Shown here: positions 1-8,806 of the stretch, in pieces
Layout of the letters: the number at the start of each line of letters is the position of its first letter
How positions within the stretch are numbered: position 1 is the first letter of the stretch
DNA from: Polynucleobacter sp. AP-Sving-400A-A2
Lineage (GTDB): Bacteria > Pseudomonadota > Gammaproteobacteria > Burkholderiales > Burkholderiaceae
Reading direction: 5' to 3'
DNA: 64,000 nucleotides
Assembly (NCBI RefSeq): GCF_018688155.1
Contig: NZ_CP061312.1
Coordinates: 1,674,001 to 1,738,000 of the forward strand
Position numbers and translations under genes: made by a program
Notes under the pieces: generated by a model
Told to the model about the DNA's origin: nothing
Database searches by the model: none
What the model saw: the letters and a program-made list of their open reading frames with translations, nothing else

Positions 1-73
1 CGTACAATCTAGTTGCTAACCGCCTACAGATCAGGATCAAATCCTCCTGAAAAGAGGCCTAAAAAGGTGAAAA

Positions 74-481
74 ATGATGCATGCTTTAACTAACTTACTC
101 CACTCTTCTTTGAGCCAAACCCTTGTTCTGACAAGCTTTTTAGTAGCTTTTGCTTCTTTTGGCCTGAATTTGGCACACGCCCAAAACAATTCTCAAGCGC
201 TGAGCCCCTCCGAGTTACAGCGCATTAATAATCAGCCCTTAGCGCCTCCGGTGAGTGCCTCTCAAGCCACCAGCGCGCCTGAAGGTCGCAAACCGAGCTT
301 TCAACACAAAGAAGCTACCGGCACTGAAATTACTGAATACAAAGATACCAATGCACCCACACAGGTAGATGTGAAGACGCGTTATACCAACTACGAAATG
401 GCCCCTCCGGCAACAGTCATGCCTGGCGTACCAAAAGAAACTGACCTGATCAGCGTACCGAGTATCAGAGTTCCTTTTTAA
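74..481 (+). CDS. Exported protein of unknown function
   Basis: A 135-residue protein that I do not recognise. The first 36 residues look like a Sec signal peptide: a hydrophobic stretch around residues 17-31, ending in AHA before QNN, a good signal peptidase I site. The mature part is short, rich in Pro, Ser, Thr and Ala, and contains an EITEYKD segment near its middle, so it is probably a small periplasmic or surface protein with little globular core. The start is ATGATG, preceded by a purine-rich AAAAAGGTGA that can serve as ribosome binding site. It ends 10 bases before thrB and is probably cotranscribed with it. Function is unknown. Confidence 0.75.
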   Translation: MMHALTNLLHSSLSQTLVLTSFLVAFASFGLNLAHAQNNSQALSPSELQRINNQPLAPPVSASQATSAPEGRKPSFQHKEATGTEITEYKDTNAPTQVDVKTRYTNYEMAPPATVMPGVPKETDLISVPSIRVPF

Positions 482-490
482 TCTTTACTC

Positions 491-1468
491 ATGGCCGTCT
501 TTACTCCCATTGAACTAAGCGATATCTCTACTTGGATCTCGAGGGACTTTGATATTGGGCAGGCCATTGATATTCGTGGAATTCATGGTGGCATTGAGAA
601 TTCCAATTTCTTTCTCGACACCGAGAAAGATGGCAAGAAACAAGAATATGTTTTGACTATTTTTGAAAGACTCTCTGCAGAGCAACTTCCGTACTACCTA
701 GAGCTAATGCGCCACTTGGCCAATAAAAGTATTCCCGTACCAAAGCCGCTTGAAAATAAGCGGGGGCAAATTTTATTTACCCTTAAAGGGAAACCCGCAG
801 CTATTGTGAGCAAGCTTCCCGGCCTTTCTAGGCTTGCTCCCGAAGCCAAGCATTGCGCCTTGGTTGGCGAGTATTTAGCGAAAATGCATTTGGCCAGCAG
901 CGACTTTAAGCACACTCAAGAGAATCTTCGCAGTCTTGCTTGGTGGCAAAAAACAGTTCCTCAAGTGTTGTCACACTTAAGTGACACACAAAAAGAATTA
1001 CTGACTAGCGAGCTCTTAACTCAAGAGCAATTCTTTGCCTCTGAGGCCTATACATCATTGCCACAAGGGGCAAGTCATTGCGACCTCTTTAGGGATAATG
1101 TGCTATTTGATCCTCAGGGTGCAAATGATAGCTCTCAAGATCAGCTGGGTGGTTTCTTCGACTTTTATTTCGCTGGAACAGATAAGTGGTTATTTGATTT
1201 AGCAGTTACTGCAAATGACTGGTGTCTTGCTGACAATAAACAAGATTTAGATCCTGCTCGCTTCAAGGCGCTGATGGATGCATATCAATCTGTTCGACCA
1301 CTCACCACTGAAGAACAAACAAGTTGGCCACTCATGTTGCGCGCTGCAGCTCTGCGTTTTTGGATCTCCCGCCTGTGGGATTTTTATTTGCCACGTGATG
1401 CGCAAATGCTTACCCCGCACGACCCCCGTCATTTTGAAAATATTCTTTTAAGTCGCAAGGTAATATGA
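491..1468 (+). CDS. thrB: Homoserine kinase (aminoglycoside-phosphotransferase fold)
   Basis: Phosphorylates L-homoserine to O-phosphohomoserine with ATP, the penultimate step of threonine synthesis, in the cytoplasm. At 325 residues it matches the ThrB type found in beta- and many gammaproteobacteria, which has the aminoglycoside/choline kinase fold and not the GHMP fold of E. coli ThrB. The catalytic loop HCDLFRDNV lies near residues 196-204, and the metal-binding DFYFAG segment follows near residue 223. An N-terminal GGIENSNF loop is the nucleotide-binding hairpin. The gene follows the small exported protein by 10 bases, and its TGA stop overlaps the next start as ATGA, so translation is probably coupled. 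Confidence 0.93.
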   Translation: MAVFTPIELSDISTWISRDFDIGQAIDIRGIHGGIENSNFFLDTEKDGKKQEYVLTIFERLSAEQLPYYLELMRHLANKSIPVPKPLENKRGQILFTLKGKPAAIVSKLPGLSRLAPEAKHCALVGEYLAKMHLASSDFKHTQENLRSLAWWQKTVPQVLSHLSDTQKELLTSELLTQEQFFASEAYTSLPQGASHCDLFRDNVLFDPQGANDSSQDQLGGFFDFYFAGTDKWLFDLAVTANDWCLADNKQDLDPARFKALMDAYQSVRPLTTEEQTSWPLMLRAAALRFWISRLWDFYLPRDAQMLTPHDPRHFENILLSRKVI

Positions 1469-2247
1469 AACTCAATTCCGTTACTCCAAAAGAGGGTTAC
1501 ACCTGGATACGTCAAGGCATTTGGCTTTTTAAACAAAATCCTTTGGGTTTTTTGATGCTGGTATTCATGTACATATTTGCAGCACAACTTGCAGTACTCG
1601 TACCCGTGATTGGTATTTTTGCCGTCTTATTACTCACACCTACCTTATCAGTGGGCTTTATGACTGCCTGCCGCCTGGCGATTCAAAAAGAACGCATTCG
1701 ACCCTCGGTATACGTGATTGCACTGCAATCTACTCCCTTGATTCGCAAACGCATTCTCCAATTGGGTTTGGTCTATGCCGCACTCATACTTGCTCTAAGC
1801 TTTATCTTAAGTTTGTTGGTAGATTTTGAGTTGCTCATTCCACTAATGACTAATGACAAGCCCATTACCTCAGAAGCCATCAATCAGATTTATCTGATTC
1901 TCTTTTTTGGTGGCCTGCTTTATGTGCCAGTGGCAATGTTGATGTGGTTTTCTCCCGTTCTCGTTGCTTGGGCTGATATGTCTATAGCGCAAGCACTCTT
2001 TTCCAGTGCTGTTGCTTGCTGGACTAATCGAGGCGCATTCTTTTTATATCTCGCGATTTGGGGCGCGATCTTAATCGCCATTCCTTTAACGATTGGCTCC
2101 ATCTTCGATGCTCTCGACTTAGGTCAAGCCGCATCATTTATCGTCGCCCCTATTTCCATGGCGGGTCTCACAGTAATGCACTGCTCTTTCTTCGCCACCT
2201 GGAAAGCATGCTTTGCTGAAAAAGAATCAGCTACCTTAATCGCTTAA
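1465..2247 (+). CDS. BPSS1780-like integral membrane protein
   Basis: A 260-residue polytopic inner-membrane protein with about six hydrophobic segments (roughly residues 28-60, 100-120, 140-165, 185-210 and 225-245) and a short cytoplasmic N-terminus. The overall pattern, including the start YTWIRQGIWLFKQNPLGFL, resembles the BPSS1780 family, common in betaproteobacteria and without a defined function. The start overlaps the thrB stop by four bases, so the two genes form one translationally coupled unit. The stop overlaps the convergent uvrD stop in a shared TTAA. No catalytic motif is visible. Membrane location is secure; the role is unknown. Confidence 0.75.
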   Translation: MKLNSVTPKEGYTWIRQGIWLFKQNPLGFLMLVFMYIFAAQLAVLVPVIGIFAVLLLTPTLSVGFMTACRLAIQKERIRPSVYVIALQSTPLIRKRILQLGLVYAALILALSFILSLLVDFELLIPLMTNDKPITSEAINQIYLILFFGGLLYVPVAMLMWFSPVLVAWADMSIAQALFSSAVACWTNRGAFFLYLAIWGAILIAIPLTIGSIFDALDLGQAASFIVAPISMAGLTVMHCSFFATWKACFAEKESATLIA

Positions 2248-4631
2248 TCGATCGCAGCCAGCTTGGCAATGCTGAGCTGTAGCCATTTAACGCCATGGCG
2301 CTTGAAATTCACCTGAGCACGCGCATCAGCGTCATTACCCTCTAGGCCTGTAACGCGCCCTTCACCAAACTTGGTATGGAATACATTTTGCCCAATCGTA
2401 AATGGGTAGTTGCCACGAGGTGGCGAGGCCATTCTGGTCACGGCGGTTGAGGCAGAGCCTACTCGGCCAATTTGCCTTGCAGGTCGCTCACGCTCGTTAC
2501 CGCTATCAAAGAAATCATTCGATCCAAGCTCGCGCTGACGGGTATAACCATCTTGCCAAGTCGACCCAGAGCGGCCACCATTGCCATTGCTAGTACCACC
2601 CCAACGAGCATCTTTCACTTTGGGAGTGAGCCACTTCAGTGAATCCGATGGCAACTCTTCCAAGAAGCGAGATGGCATGTTGTAACGAACTTGACCGTGC
2701 AACATCCGTGACTGCGTATGGGATAGATAAAGACGTTCTTTTGCGCGAGTAATCGCAACGTACATTAAGCGTCGCTCTTCTTCCAAACCATGCTGCTCAT
2801 TAATACTGTTCTCATGCGGAAATAATCCCTCTTCTAAGCCAGTAATAAATACAGAGATGAACTCCAAGCCCTTAGCAGAGTGCACCGTCATCAACTGCAC
2901 AGCGTCTTGGCCTGCCTGAGCTTGATTATCACCGGCTTCAAGTGAAGCATGCGAGAGGAATGCGGCTAATGGTGAGACCTCGACTACGCCAGGCGCATTC
3001 TCACCCGGCAGTGTGGCAGCAGTGGCATCTTGACCATAACCTTCTTCCGCAATAAATGCGGTTGCAGCGTTAATTAATTCTTGTAAGTTTTCTACGCGGT
3101 CCTGACCTTCGCGCTCTGAGAGATAGTGCTGAATCAGGCCGCTATTTTGAATCACGAATTCCACTGTCTCAGGCAAGGTGTTGTGACGAGTAGCTTCACG
3201 CATGTGATCAACGAGGCGTACAAAGCCACCCAAGGAGGCACCAGCTTTGCCGTCTAATGTCGATGCCGCCAAATACAAAGAACTATTTTGTGCACGAGCT
3301 GCATCTTGGACAGCCTCAATCGATCTCGCCCCAATACCGCGTGTCGGGAAATTGACTACGCGCGAGAAAGAAGTGTCGTCATTTGGATTTTCTAGCAGAC
3401 GTAAATACGCTAAGGCATGCTTAATCTCTGCACGCTCGAAGAAGCGAAGTCCACCATACACGCGATACGGAATCGCCGCAGAAAATAAGGCGTGCTCAAT
3501 AATGCGTGACTGAGCATTACTTCTATAGAGCAGGGCAATTTCAGTACGCTTGATACCGCTACTGACTAAGGCTTTGATTTCATCTACAAGCCATGCAGCT
3601 TCAGCGTGATCACTCGGCGCATCATAGATGCGAACAGGCTCGCCATGACCTGCATCAGTACGCAAGTTTTTACCAAGACGATCTGTGTTGTTAGAGATGA
3701 GGTAATTAGCGGTATCCAAGATGTGACCATGCGAGCGGTAGTTCTGTTCAAGCTTGACCATCATCGGGTGGTATTGCTTTTCATACAGACGCATGTTCTC
3801 AACATCTGCGCCACGGAAAGCATAAATACTTTGATCATCATCACCTACCGCAAACACCGCACTACTTCCCATGCCACTGACATTGACACGACTAGCGTCG
3901 TGACCAGAGAGTAATTTGAGCCAAGCGTATTGCAAGGCATTGGTATCTTGGAACTCATCAATCAAGATATGACGGAAACGTTCTTGGTAGTGCGTCCGAA
4001 TGGACTCGTTATGTTTGAGTAATTCATAACTGCGTAACAAGAGTTCTGCAAAGTCGACTACGCCTTCACGCTGGCACTGCTCGTCATAAGCCTCGTACAA
4101 CTGGGCCATCTTGGCCTGGAAGTCATCCCCTACCGATAATTCTTTGGCCCGCTGACCACGCTCTTTGGCGTGGGCAATGAAATATTGCAACTGCTTAGGG
4201 GGATATTTCTCATCATCGACCTTTAAACCCTTCAAAAGCCGCTTAATGGCAGAAAGCTGATCTTGGGTATCCAAAATCTGAAAAGTGGACGGCAAACCCG
4301 CTTCTTTGTGATGCGCACGCAATAAACGGTTGCAAAGACCATGGAAAGTACCGATCCACATGCCTCGGGTGTTAATGGGCAGCATGGCACTCAGACGTAA
4401 CATCATCTCTTTAGCGGCCTTATTGGTAAAGGTCACCGCCAAGACCCCAATCGGCGAAACCTGGCCTGTTTGGATCAACCAAGCTATACGGGTCGTGAGG
4501 ACGCGGGTCTTTCCGCTACCAGCGCCAGCCAAAATCAGGGCTGACTGGGCCTGGCCATTTTCATTTACCGGCGGGAGGGTCACTGCCTCGCGTTGTTCTG
4601 GATTAAGGTTTGCGAGTAGGTCTGAGTACAT
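2244..4631 (-). CDS. uvrD: UvrD/Rep-family DNA helicase II
   Basis: A superfamily 1A 3'-5' DNA helicase that unwinds DNA during nucleotide excision and mismatch repair. The 795-residue protein carries the Q-motif (LNPEQREAV, residues 9-17), Walker A (AGAGSGKT, residues 35-42), motif II (DEFQDTN, near residue 226), the [13 protein letters not shown] motif III and a C-terminal [16 protein letters not shown] motif V. After the motor domains comes a Ser/Gly/Arg-rich linker, then a terminal domain of about 60 residues with [11 protein letters not shown], as in UvrD and PcrA where it forms a Tudor-like fold. The start lies 24 bases from valS, divergently, across a symmetrical -10 sequence. No Shine-Dalgarno sequence is visible. 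Confidence 0.95.
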   Translation of the reverse strand: MYSDLLANLNPEQREAVTLPPVNENGQAQSALILAGAGSGKTRVLTTRIAWLIQTGQVSPIGVLAVTFTNKAAKEMMLRLSAMLPINTRGMWIGTFHGLCNRLLRAHHKEAGLPSTFQILDTQDQLSAIKRLLKGLKVDDEKYPPKQLQYFIAHAKERGQRAKELSVGDDFQAKMAQLYEAYDEQCQREGVVDFAELLLRSYELLKHNESIRTHYQERFRHILIDEFQDTNALQYAWLKLLSGHDASRVNVSGMGSSAVFAVGDDDQSIYAFRGADVENMRLYEKQYHPMMVKLEQNYRSHGHILDTANYLISNNTDRLGKNLRTDAGHGEPVRIYDAPSDHAEAAWLVDEIKALVSSGIKRTEIALLYRSNAQSRIIEHALFSAAIPYRVYGGLRFFERAEIKHALAYLRLLENPNDDTSFSRVVNFPTRGIGARSIEAVQDAARAQNSSLYLAASTLDGKAGASLGGFVRLVDHMREATRHNTLPETVEFVIQNSGLIQHYLSEREGQDRVENLQELINAATAFIAEEGYGQDATAATLPGENAPGVVEVSPLAAFLSHASLEAGDNQAQAGQDAVQLMTVHSAKGLEFISVFITGLEEGLFPHENSINEQHGLEEERRLMYVAITRAKERLYLSHTQSRMLHGQVRYNMPSRFLEELPSDSLKWLTPKVKDARWGGTSNGNGGRSGSTWQDGYTRQRELGSNDFFDSGNERERPARQIGRVGSASTAVTRMASPPRGNYPFTIGQNVFHTKFGEGRVTGLEGNDADARAQVNFKRHGVKWLQLSIAKLAAID

Positions 4632-4638
4632 CGCCCCA

Positions 4639-4646
4639 ATTATAAT
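4639..4646. promoter_or_regulatory. Symmetrical -10 box shared by uvrD and valS
   Basis: The 24-base gap between the divergent start codons of uvrD (4631) and valS (4656) contains AATTATAATT, a perfect palindrome. It presents a consensus TATAAT on both strands: 4641-4646 for valS and 4644-4639 for uvrD. The uvrD hexamer ends 7 bases before its ATG and the valS hexamer ends 9 bases before its ATG, so predicted transcripts have almost no leader. I see no good -35 hexamer at 16-18 bases on either side. The promoter assignment is an inference. Confidence 0.55.
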
Positions 4647-4655
4647 TTGCCTCTT

Positions 4656-7556
4656 ATGCCAAATGCTTCGAATACCCCTAATTCACCCGACTCCCCATTA
4701 ACTAGTTCTTTAGACGAACTAGCCAAATCCTACGAACCCGCCCCGATTGAAGCTTATTGGGGTCCGGAATGGGAACGCCGAGGCATTGCCGACGCCACCC
4801 TAGACGAGGGCAAGGGGGATTTCTCGATTCAGCTGCCGCCACCGAATGTGACTGGCACCTTGCATATGGGTCACGCGTTTAATCAAACCATCATGGATGG
4901 CTTAGTGCGACATGCGCGCATGTCTGGCAAAAATACCTTGTGGGTTCCAGGTACAGACCATGCTGGTATCGCTACGCAAATTGTCGTTGAGCGTCAACTC
5001 GATGCACAGAAGATTTCTCGCCATGATTTAGGTCGTGAGAAATTCTTAGAAAAAGTGTGGGAGTGGAAAGAAACTTCTGGCAACACGATTACCCGGCAGA
5101 TTCGTCGCCTAGGCGCCTCGATTGACTGGGGTAAAGAATATTTCACGATGGACAGCAAGATGTCCAAAGCGGTTGTAGAAGTATTTGTTCGTTTACATGA
5201 GCAAGGATTAATTTACCGCGGTAAACGTTTAGTGAACTGGGATCCAGTTTTAGGAACTGCCGTCTCCGATTTAGAAGTGGTAAGCGAAGAAGAAGATGGC
5301 TCGATGTGGCACATCCGCTATCCATTGGCAGATGGCTCCGGACACCTGACCGTTGCTACCACACGCCCAGAGACTTTATTGGGCGACGTAGCCGTCATGG
5401 TCAACCCAGAAGACGAGCGCTATAAACACCTTATTGGTAAATCGGTGCAACTTCCGCTGTGCAATCGTGAGATTCCGATCATTGCCGATGACTATGTTGA
5501 TTTAGCCTTTGGTACTGGTGTAGTTAAAGTAACGCCTGCGCATGACTTCAACGACTACGCCGTTGGACAACGCCATCAATTGCCACTCATCAATATCTTG
5601 ACTCTCGATGCCAAGGTTAATGAGAATGCACCTGCGGTGTATCAAGGTCTTGAGCGCTTTACTGCCCGCAAACAAATCGTTGCTGACTTAGATGCATCTG
5701 GCCTATTAGAAAAAGTGCAGCCACATAAATTAATGGTGCCACGTGGTGATCGTACCCAAACCATTATTGAGCCGATGCTCACTGACCAGTGGTTTGTCGC
5801 AGTTTCCAAACCAAGTCCAGATAACCAATATCAACCAGGCTCTTCTATTGCTGGCGCTGCGCTAGATGCAGTCAAAAATGGTGACATCAAACTAGTTCCT
5901 GAAAACTGGATTAGCACCTACTCTCAGTGGTTGGAAAATATTCAGGACTGGTGTATCTCACGCCAACTCTGGTGGGGCCATCAAATCCCGGCCTGGTATG
6001 GCTATGATGGGCAGATCTTTGTAGCTCGCTCTGAAGAAGAAGCTAAAACTAAGGCTGCTACTGCCGGCTATACCGGCCAACTCACTCGTGACCCTGATGT
6101 CTTGGACACTTGGTTTAGCTCCGCGTTGGTGCCATTTAGCTCATTAGGTTGGCCAGAAGAAACGCCTGCCTTAAACCATTTCTTACCGTCATCAGTCTTG
6201 GTTACTGGTTTTGACATTATTTTCTTCTGGGTAGCCAGAATGGTCATGATGACATGCCATTTCACTGGCAAGGTACCTTTCCATACCGTATACGTGCACG
6301 GCTTAGTCCGTGATGCTGAAGGTCAGAAAATGAGTAAATCCAAAGGCAATACTTTGGATCCCATTGACCTCATTGATGGCATCAAGATTGAAGATCTAGT
6401 TGCTAAACGCACAACCGGTTTGATGAATCCCAAGCAAGCTGAAAGCATTGGTAAAAAAACTAAGAAAGAGTTTCCAGAAGGCATTCCTGCATTTGGTACA
6501 GATGCTCTGCGCTTCACCTTCGCCTCCCTTGCGTCACTTGGGCGAAATATTAATTTTGACCAGAAGCGCTGTGAAGGCTATCGCAACTTCTGCAACAAAC
6601 TTTGGAATGCCACTCGTTTTGTTCTCATGAATTGCCCTGGCAATGAGCAAGAGAACGGCTTTGCACCGTGTGACAGCCAATGCGGTCCAGAAGGGCAGCT
6701 AGATTTCTCTCCAGCAGATCGATGGATTGTCTCTTTACTACAAAGAACCGAAGCTGATGTTGCTAAAGGCTTCCAAAACTATCGCTTTGACAATATTGCT
6801 ACGAGCATCTATCAATTTGTTTGGGATGAGTATTGCGATTGGTATCTAGAGTTAGCCAAGGTACAACTCCAAACTGGAACGCCTGCACAACAACGCGCCA
6901 CTCGTCGTACCCTCTTACGTGTTTTAGAAACCATCTTGCGCATGGCGCATCCACTCATTCCATTCATTACCGAAAGCCTTTGGCAAACTGTTGGACCGAA
7001 GGTTGGTAAAGAGCTAGCCAAACAAGATAAGCAAACTATTGCGCTGCAACCATACCCAGTTGCTCAACTCGATAAGATTGACGAGCAAAGCGAAGCTTGG
7101 GTCGCCCAGATTAAATCAATTGTGGATGCCTGCCGCAATCTACGTGGCGAGATGCAAGTTTCTCCTGCACTTAAAGTTCCCCTCTGGATTAGTGGCCCGC
7201 AAGATTTCTTGAAAAATGCAAGTCCGTACCTGACTGCTTTGGCCAAGCTTTCTGAAGTCAAAATCTACGATGATGAGTCTGCTTTAGAAAAGGATGCCCC
7301 TGGCGCACCAATGGCCCTAGTTGGCAATCTGAAGTTATTACTCAAAATTGAAGTGGATGTGGCAGCCGAAAGAATTCGCCTAAGTAAAGAAATCGAGCGC
7401 TTAGCTAATGAGATTACCAAAGCACGCAGCAAACTTGGTAACGAAAGCTTTGTAGCTCGCGCCCCAGAAGAGGTGGTTGCCCAAGAAAAACAACGTCTAG
7501 CTGGCTTTGAGCAAAACCATGAGAAGCTTGTTGCACAATTAGAACGACTGAAATAA
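4656..7556 (+). CDS. valS: Valyl-tRNA synthetase
   Basis: Class I aminoacyl-tRNA synthetase that charges tRNA-Val. The 966-residue product shows the HIGH motif as [14 protein letters not shown] (about residues 64-77), an editing (CP1) domain with [13 protein letters not shown], and the KMSKS loop [10 protein letters not shown] near residue 556. The C-terminus, from about residue 890, is a charged coiled coil ([18 protein letters not shown]) that contacts tRNA in the family. I chose ATG at 4656 in preference to a TTG three codons upstream, because that TTG directly abuts the -10 box. No Shine-Dalgarno sequence is present, consistent with a near-leaderless message. Confidence 0.96.
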   Translation: MPNASNTPNSPDSPLTSSLDELAKSYEPAPIEAYWGPEWERRGIADATLDEGKGDFSIQLPPPNVTGTLHMGHAFNQTIMDGLVRHARMSGKNTLWVPGTDHAGIATQIVVERQLDAQKISRHDLGREKFLEKVWEWKETSGNTITRQIRRLGASIDWGKEYFTMDSKMSKAVVEVFVRLHEQGLIYRGKRLVNWDPVLGTAVSDLEVVSEEEDGSMWHIRYPLADGSGHLTVATTRPETLLGDVAVMVNPEDERYKHLIGKSVQLPLCNREIPIIADDYVDLAFGTGVVKVTPAHDFNDYAVGQRHQLPLINILTLDAKVNENAPAVYQGLERFTARKQIVADLDASGLLEKVQPHKLMVPRGDRTQTIIEPMLTDQWFVAVSKPSPDNQYQPGSSIAGAALDAVKNGDIKLVPENWISTYSQWLENIQDWCISRQLWWGHQIPAWYGYDGQIFVARSEEEAKTKAATAGYTGQLTRDPDVLDTWFSSALVPFSSLGWPEETPALNHFLPSSVLVTGFDIIFFWVARMVMMTCHFTGKVPFHTVYVHGLVRDAEGQKMSKSKGNTLDPIDLIDGIKIEDLVAKRTTGLMNPKQAESIGKKTKKEFPEGIPAFGTDALRFTFASLASLGRNINFDQKRCEGYRNFCNKLWNATRFVLMNCPGNEQENGFAPCDSQCGPEGQLDFSPADRWIVSLLQRTEADVAKGFQNYRFDNIATSIYQFVWDEYCDWYLELAKVQLQTGTPAQQRATRRTLLRVLETILRMAHPLIPFITESLWQTVGPKVGKELAKQDKQTIALQPYPVAQLDKIDEQSEAWVAQIKSIVDACRNLRGEMQVSPALKVPLWISGPQDFLKNASPYLTALAKLSEVKIYDDESALEKDAPGAPMALVGNLKLLLKIEVDVAAERIRLSKEIERLANEITKARSKLGNESFVARAPEEVVAQEKQRLAGFEQNHEKLVAQLERLK

Positions 7557-7584
7557 AGCATCAATAAAACTGATCGGAATTGCA

Positions 7585-8469
7585 ATGCCATTAAGCACTA
7601 AAGCCGTTACCAAAGCTGTCTTCCCTGTTGCAGGATTGGGCACACGCTTCTTGCCAGCCACCAAGGCTAGCCCCAAAGAGATGCTCAATGTGGTGGATAA
7701 GCCGCTTATTCAGTATGCGGTTGAGGAGGCCATTGCGGCAGGCATTACTGAAATGATTTTTGTAACCGGTCGTAGTAAGCGTGCAATTGAGGACCACTTT
7801 GATAAAGCTTATGAGTTGGAGGCTGAACTCGAAGCCAAGAATAAAACTGCTTTACTGGAGATTGTTCGTAGCGTTAAGCCCAGCCATGTGGATTGCGTCT
7901 ATGTCCGTCAACCAGAGGCATTGGGCTTGGGTCATGCAGTCCTATGCGCAGAAAAGCTCGTACGTGATGAGCCTTTTGCCATCATCCTGGCGGATGACTT
8001 GCTCGATGGTCAGCCACCAGTACTAAAGCAAATGCTCAAAGTATTTGATGAGCAAAATGGCTCCGTCTTAGCGGTGGAGAAAATCGACCCCTCTAAAAGT
8101 AGCTCCTACGGCATTATTTCCGGAGCAGAAGTATCCAAAGGTATCTATCGCTTAAATGGCATTGTGGAAAAACCACAGCCTAAGGATGCGCCATCCAACT
8201 TAGCAGTAGTGGGTCGCTATGTTCTCTCTTCAGATATCTTTAATCACATTCGTAATCTCAAACCCGGTGCCGGTGGTGAAATCCAGCTTACTGATGCGAT
8301 TGCCTCATTACTTAAAGAAGAGCCAGTCTTTGCTTATGAATACGATGGGGTGCGCTATGACTGCGGTAGCAAGCTAGGCTACCTCAAGGCTTCAGTAGAA
8401 TTTGCATTGCGGCATCCAGAAGTCAGTACTGAGTTTGCAGCTTACTTAAAGAGCCGCTCTTTAAGCTAA
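7585..8469 (+). CDS. galU: UTP-glucose-1-phosphate uridylyltransferase
   Basis: Makes UDP-glucose from UTP and glucose-1-phosphate, feeding lipopolysaccharide, exopolysaccharide and other nucleotide-sugar pathways. The 294-residue protein has the nucleotidyltransferase signature [18 protein letters not shown] (residues 17-34), [14 protein letters not shown] directly after it, and the VEKP and GEIQLTDAI motifs typical of bacterial GalU. The start ATG has a GGA about 7 bases upstream. It lies 28 bases after valS on the same strand and is followed by a strong terminator, so it probably closes a valS-galU unit. No other sugar-nucleotide genes adjoin it. Confidence 0.95.
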   Translation: MPLSTKAVTKAVFPVAGLGTRFLPATKASPKEMLNVVDKPLIQYAVEEAIAAGITEMIFVTGRSKRAIEDHFDKAYELEAELEAKNKTALLEIVRSVKPSHVDCVYVRQPEALGLGHAVLCAEKLVRDEPFAIILADDLLDGQPPVLKQMLKVFDEQNGSVLAVEKIDPSKSSSYGIISGAEVSKGIYRLNGIVEKPQPKDAPSNLAVVGRYVLSSDIFNHIRNLKPGAGGEIQLTDAIASLLKEEPVFAYEYDGVRYDCGSKLGYLKASVEFALRHPEVSTEFAAYLKSRSLS

Positions 8470-8501
8470 GGTTCATAGTCAATCTCTTTGGCGAGAAAAG
8501 T

Positions 8502-8534
8502 AAAAAGGCAGAAATCACTTTCTGCCTTTTTCTT
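8502..8534. terminator. Bidirectional terminator between galU and the tusA-like gene
   Basis: A perfect 13-bp stem (AAAAAGGCAGAAA, 8502-8514, pairing with TTTCTGCCTTTTT, 8519-8531) closes a TCAC loop and is flanked by A and T tracts on either side. It can stop both galU on the plus strand and the convergent tusA-like gene on the minus strand. Confidence 0.9.
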
Positions 8535-8566
8535 TAGGGCTAAGAGCCGGAAATACTAAATCAGCT

Positions 8567-8806
8567 TTATCTTCTTTTTAAAAAGAACACTAGAACATCA
8601 CCCTCTGTAGTGCTAGAGAGCAGTTCATTACCGGTCTGCTTTGCAAATGCAGGAAAGTCATGGGCGGCACCAGCATCCGTAGCCTTCACTTTCAGAACCT
8701 CGCCTGATTGCATAGTCGCTAGGGCTTTCTTGGTGCGCAAGATTGGGAGCGGGCAATTCATACCAATCGCATCAACCTCGAGATTAAATTCGATCACATC
8801 GCTCAT
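8567..8806 (-). CDS. TusA-family sulfur-carrier protein
   Basis: A 79-residue protein of the TusA/SirA/YedF family, small cytoplasmic proteins that carry sulfur as a persulfide on a conserved cysteine. The family signature [15 protein letters not shown] spans residues 15-29, with C18 in the Cys-Pro-x-Pro motif as the expected active site. Length is normal. Its ATG overlaps the alaS stop in ATGA, so it is expected to be translated by coupling to alaS. Possible roles are tRNA thiouridine synthesis, molybdenum cofactor sulfur supply or general sulfur trafficking; the sequence alone does not choose between them, so I give no symbol. Confidence 0.88.
   Translation of the reverse strand: MSDVIEFNLEVDAIGMNCPLPILRTKKALATMQSGEVLKVKATDAGAAHDFPAFAKQTGNELLSSTTEGDVLVFFLKRR

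Noticed and set aside
1..73. Possible end of an upstream gene or polA
   Set aside because: One frame is open for 15 codons to a TGA at 48-50, but the residues do not resemble the C-terminus of DNA polymerase I or another protein I know, and the stretch is too short to judge.
6390..6480. Extra segment after the ValS KMSKS loop ([13 protein letters not shown])
   Set aside because: It looked like an insertion, but E. coli and other proteobacterial ValS proteins have a matching KRT...KRTEKQFP region, so it is normal for the family.
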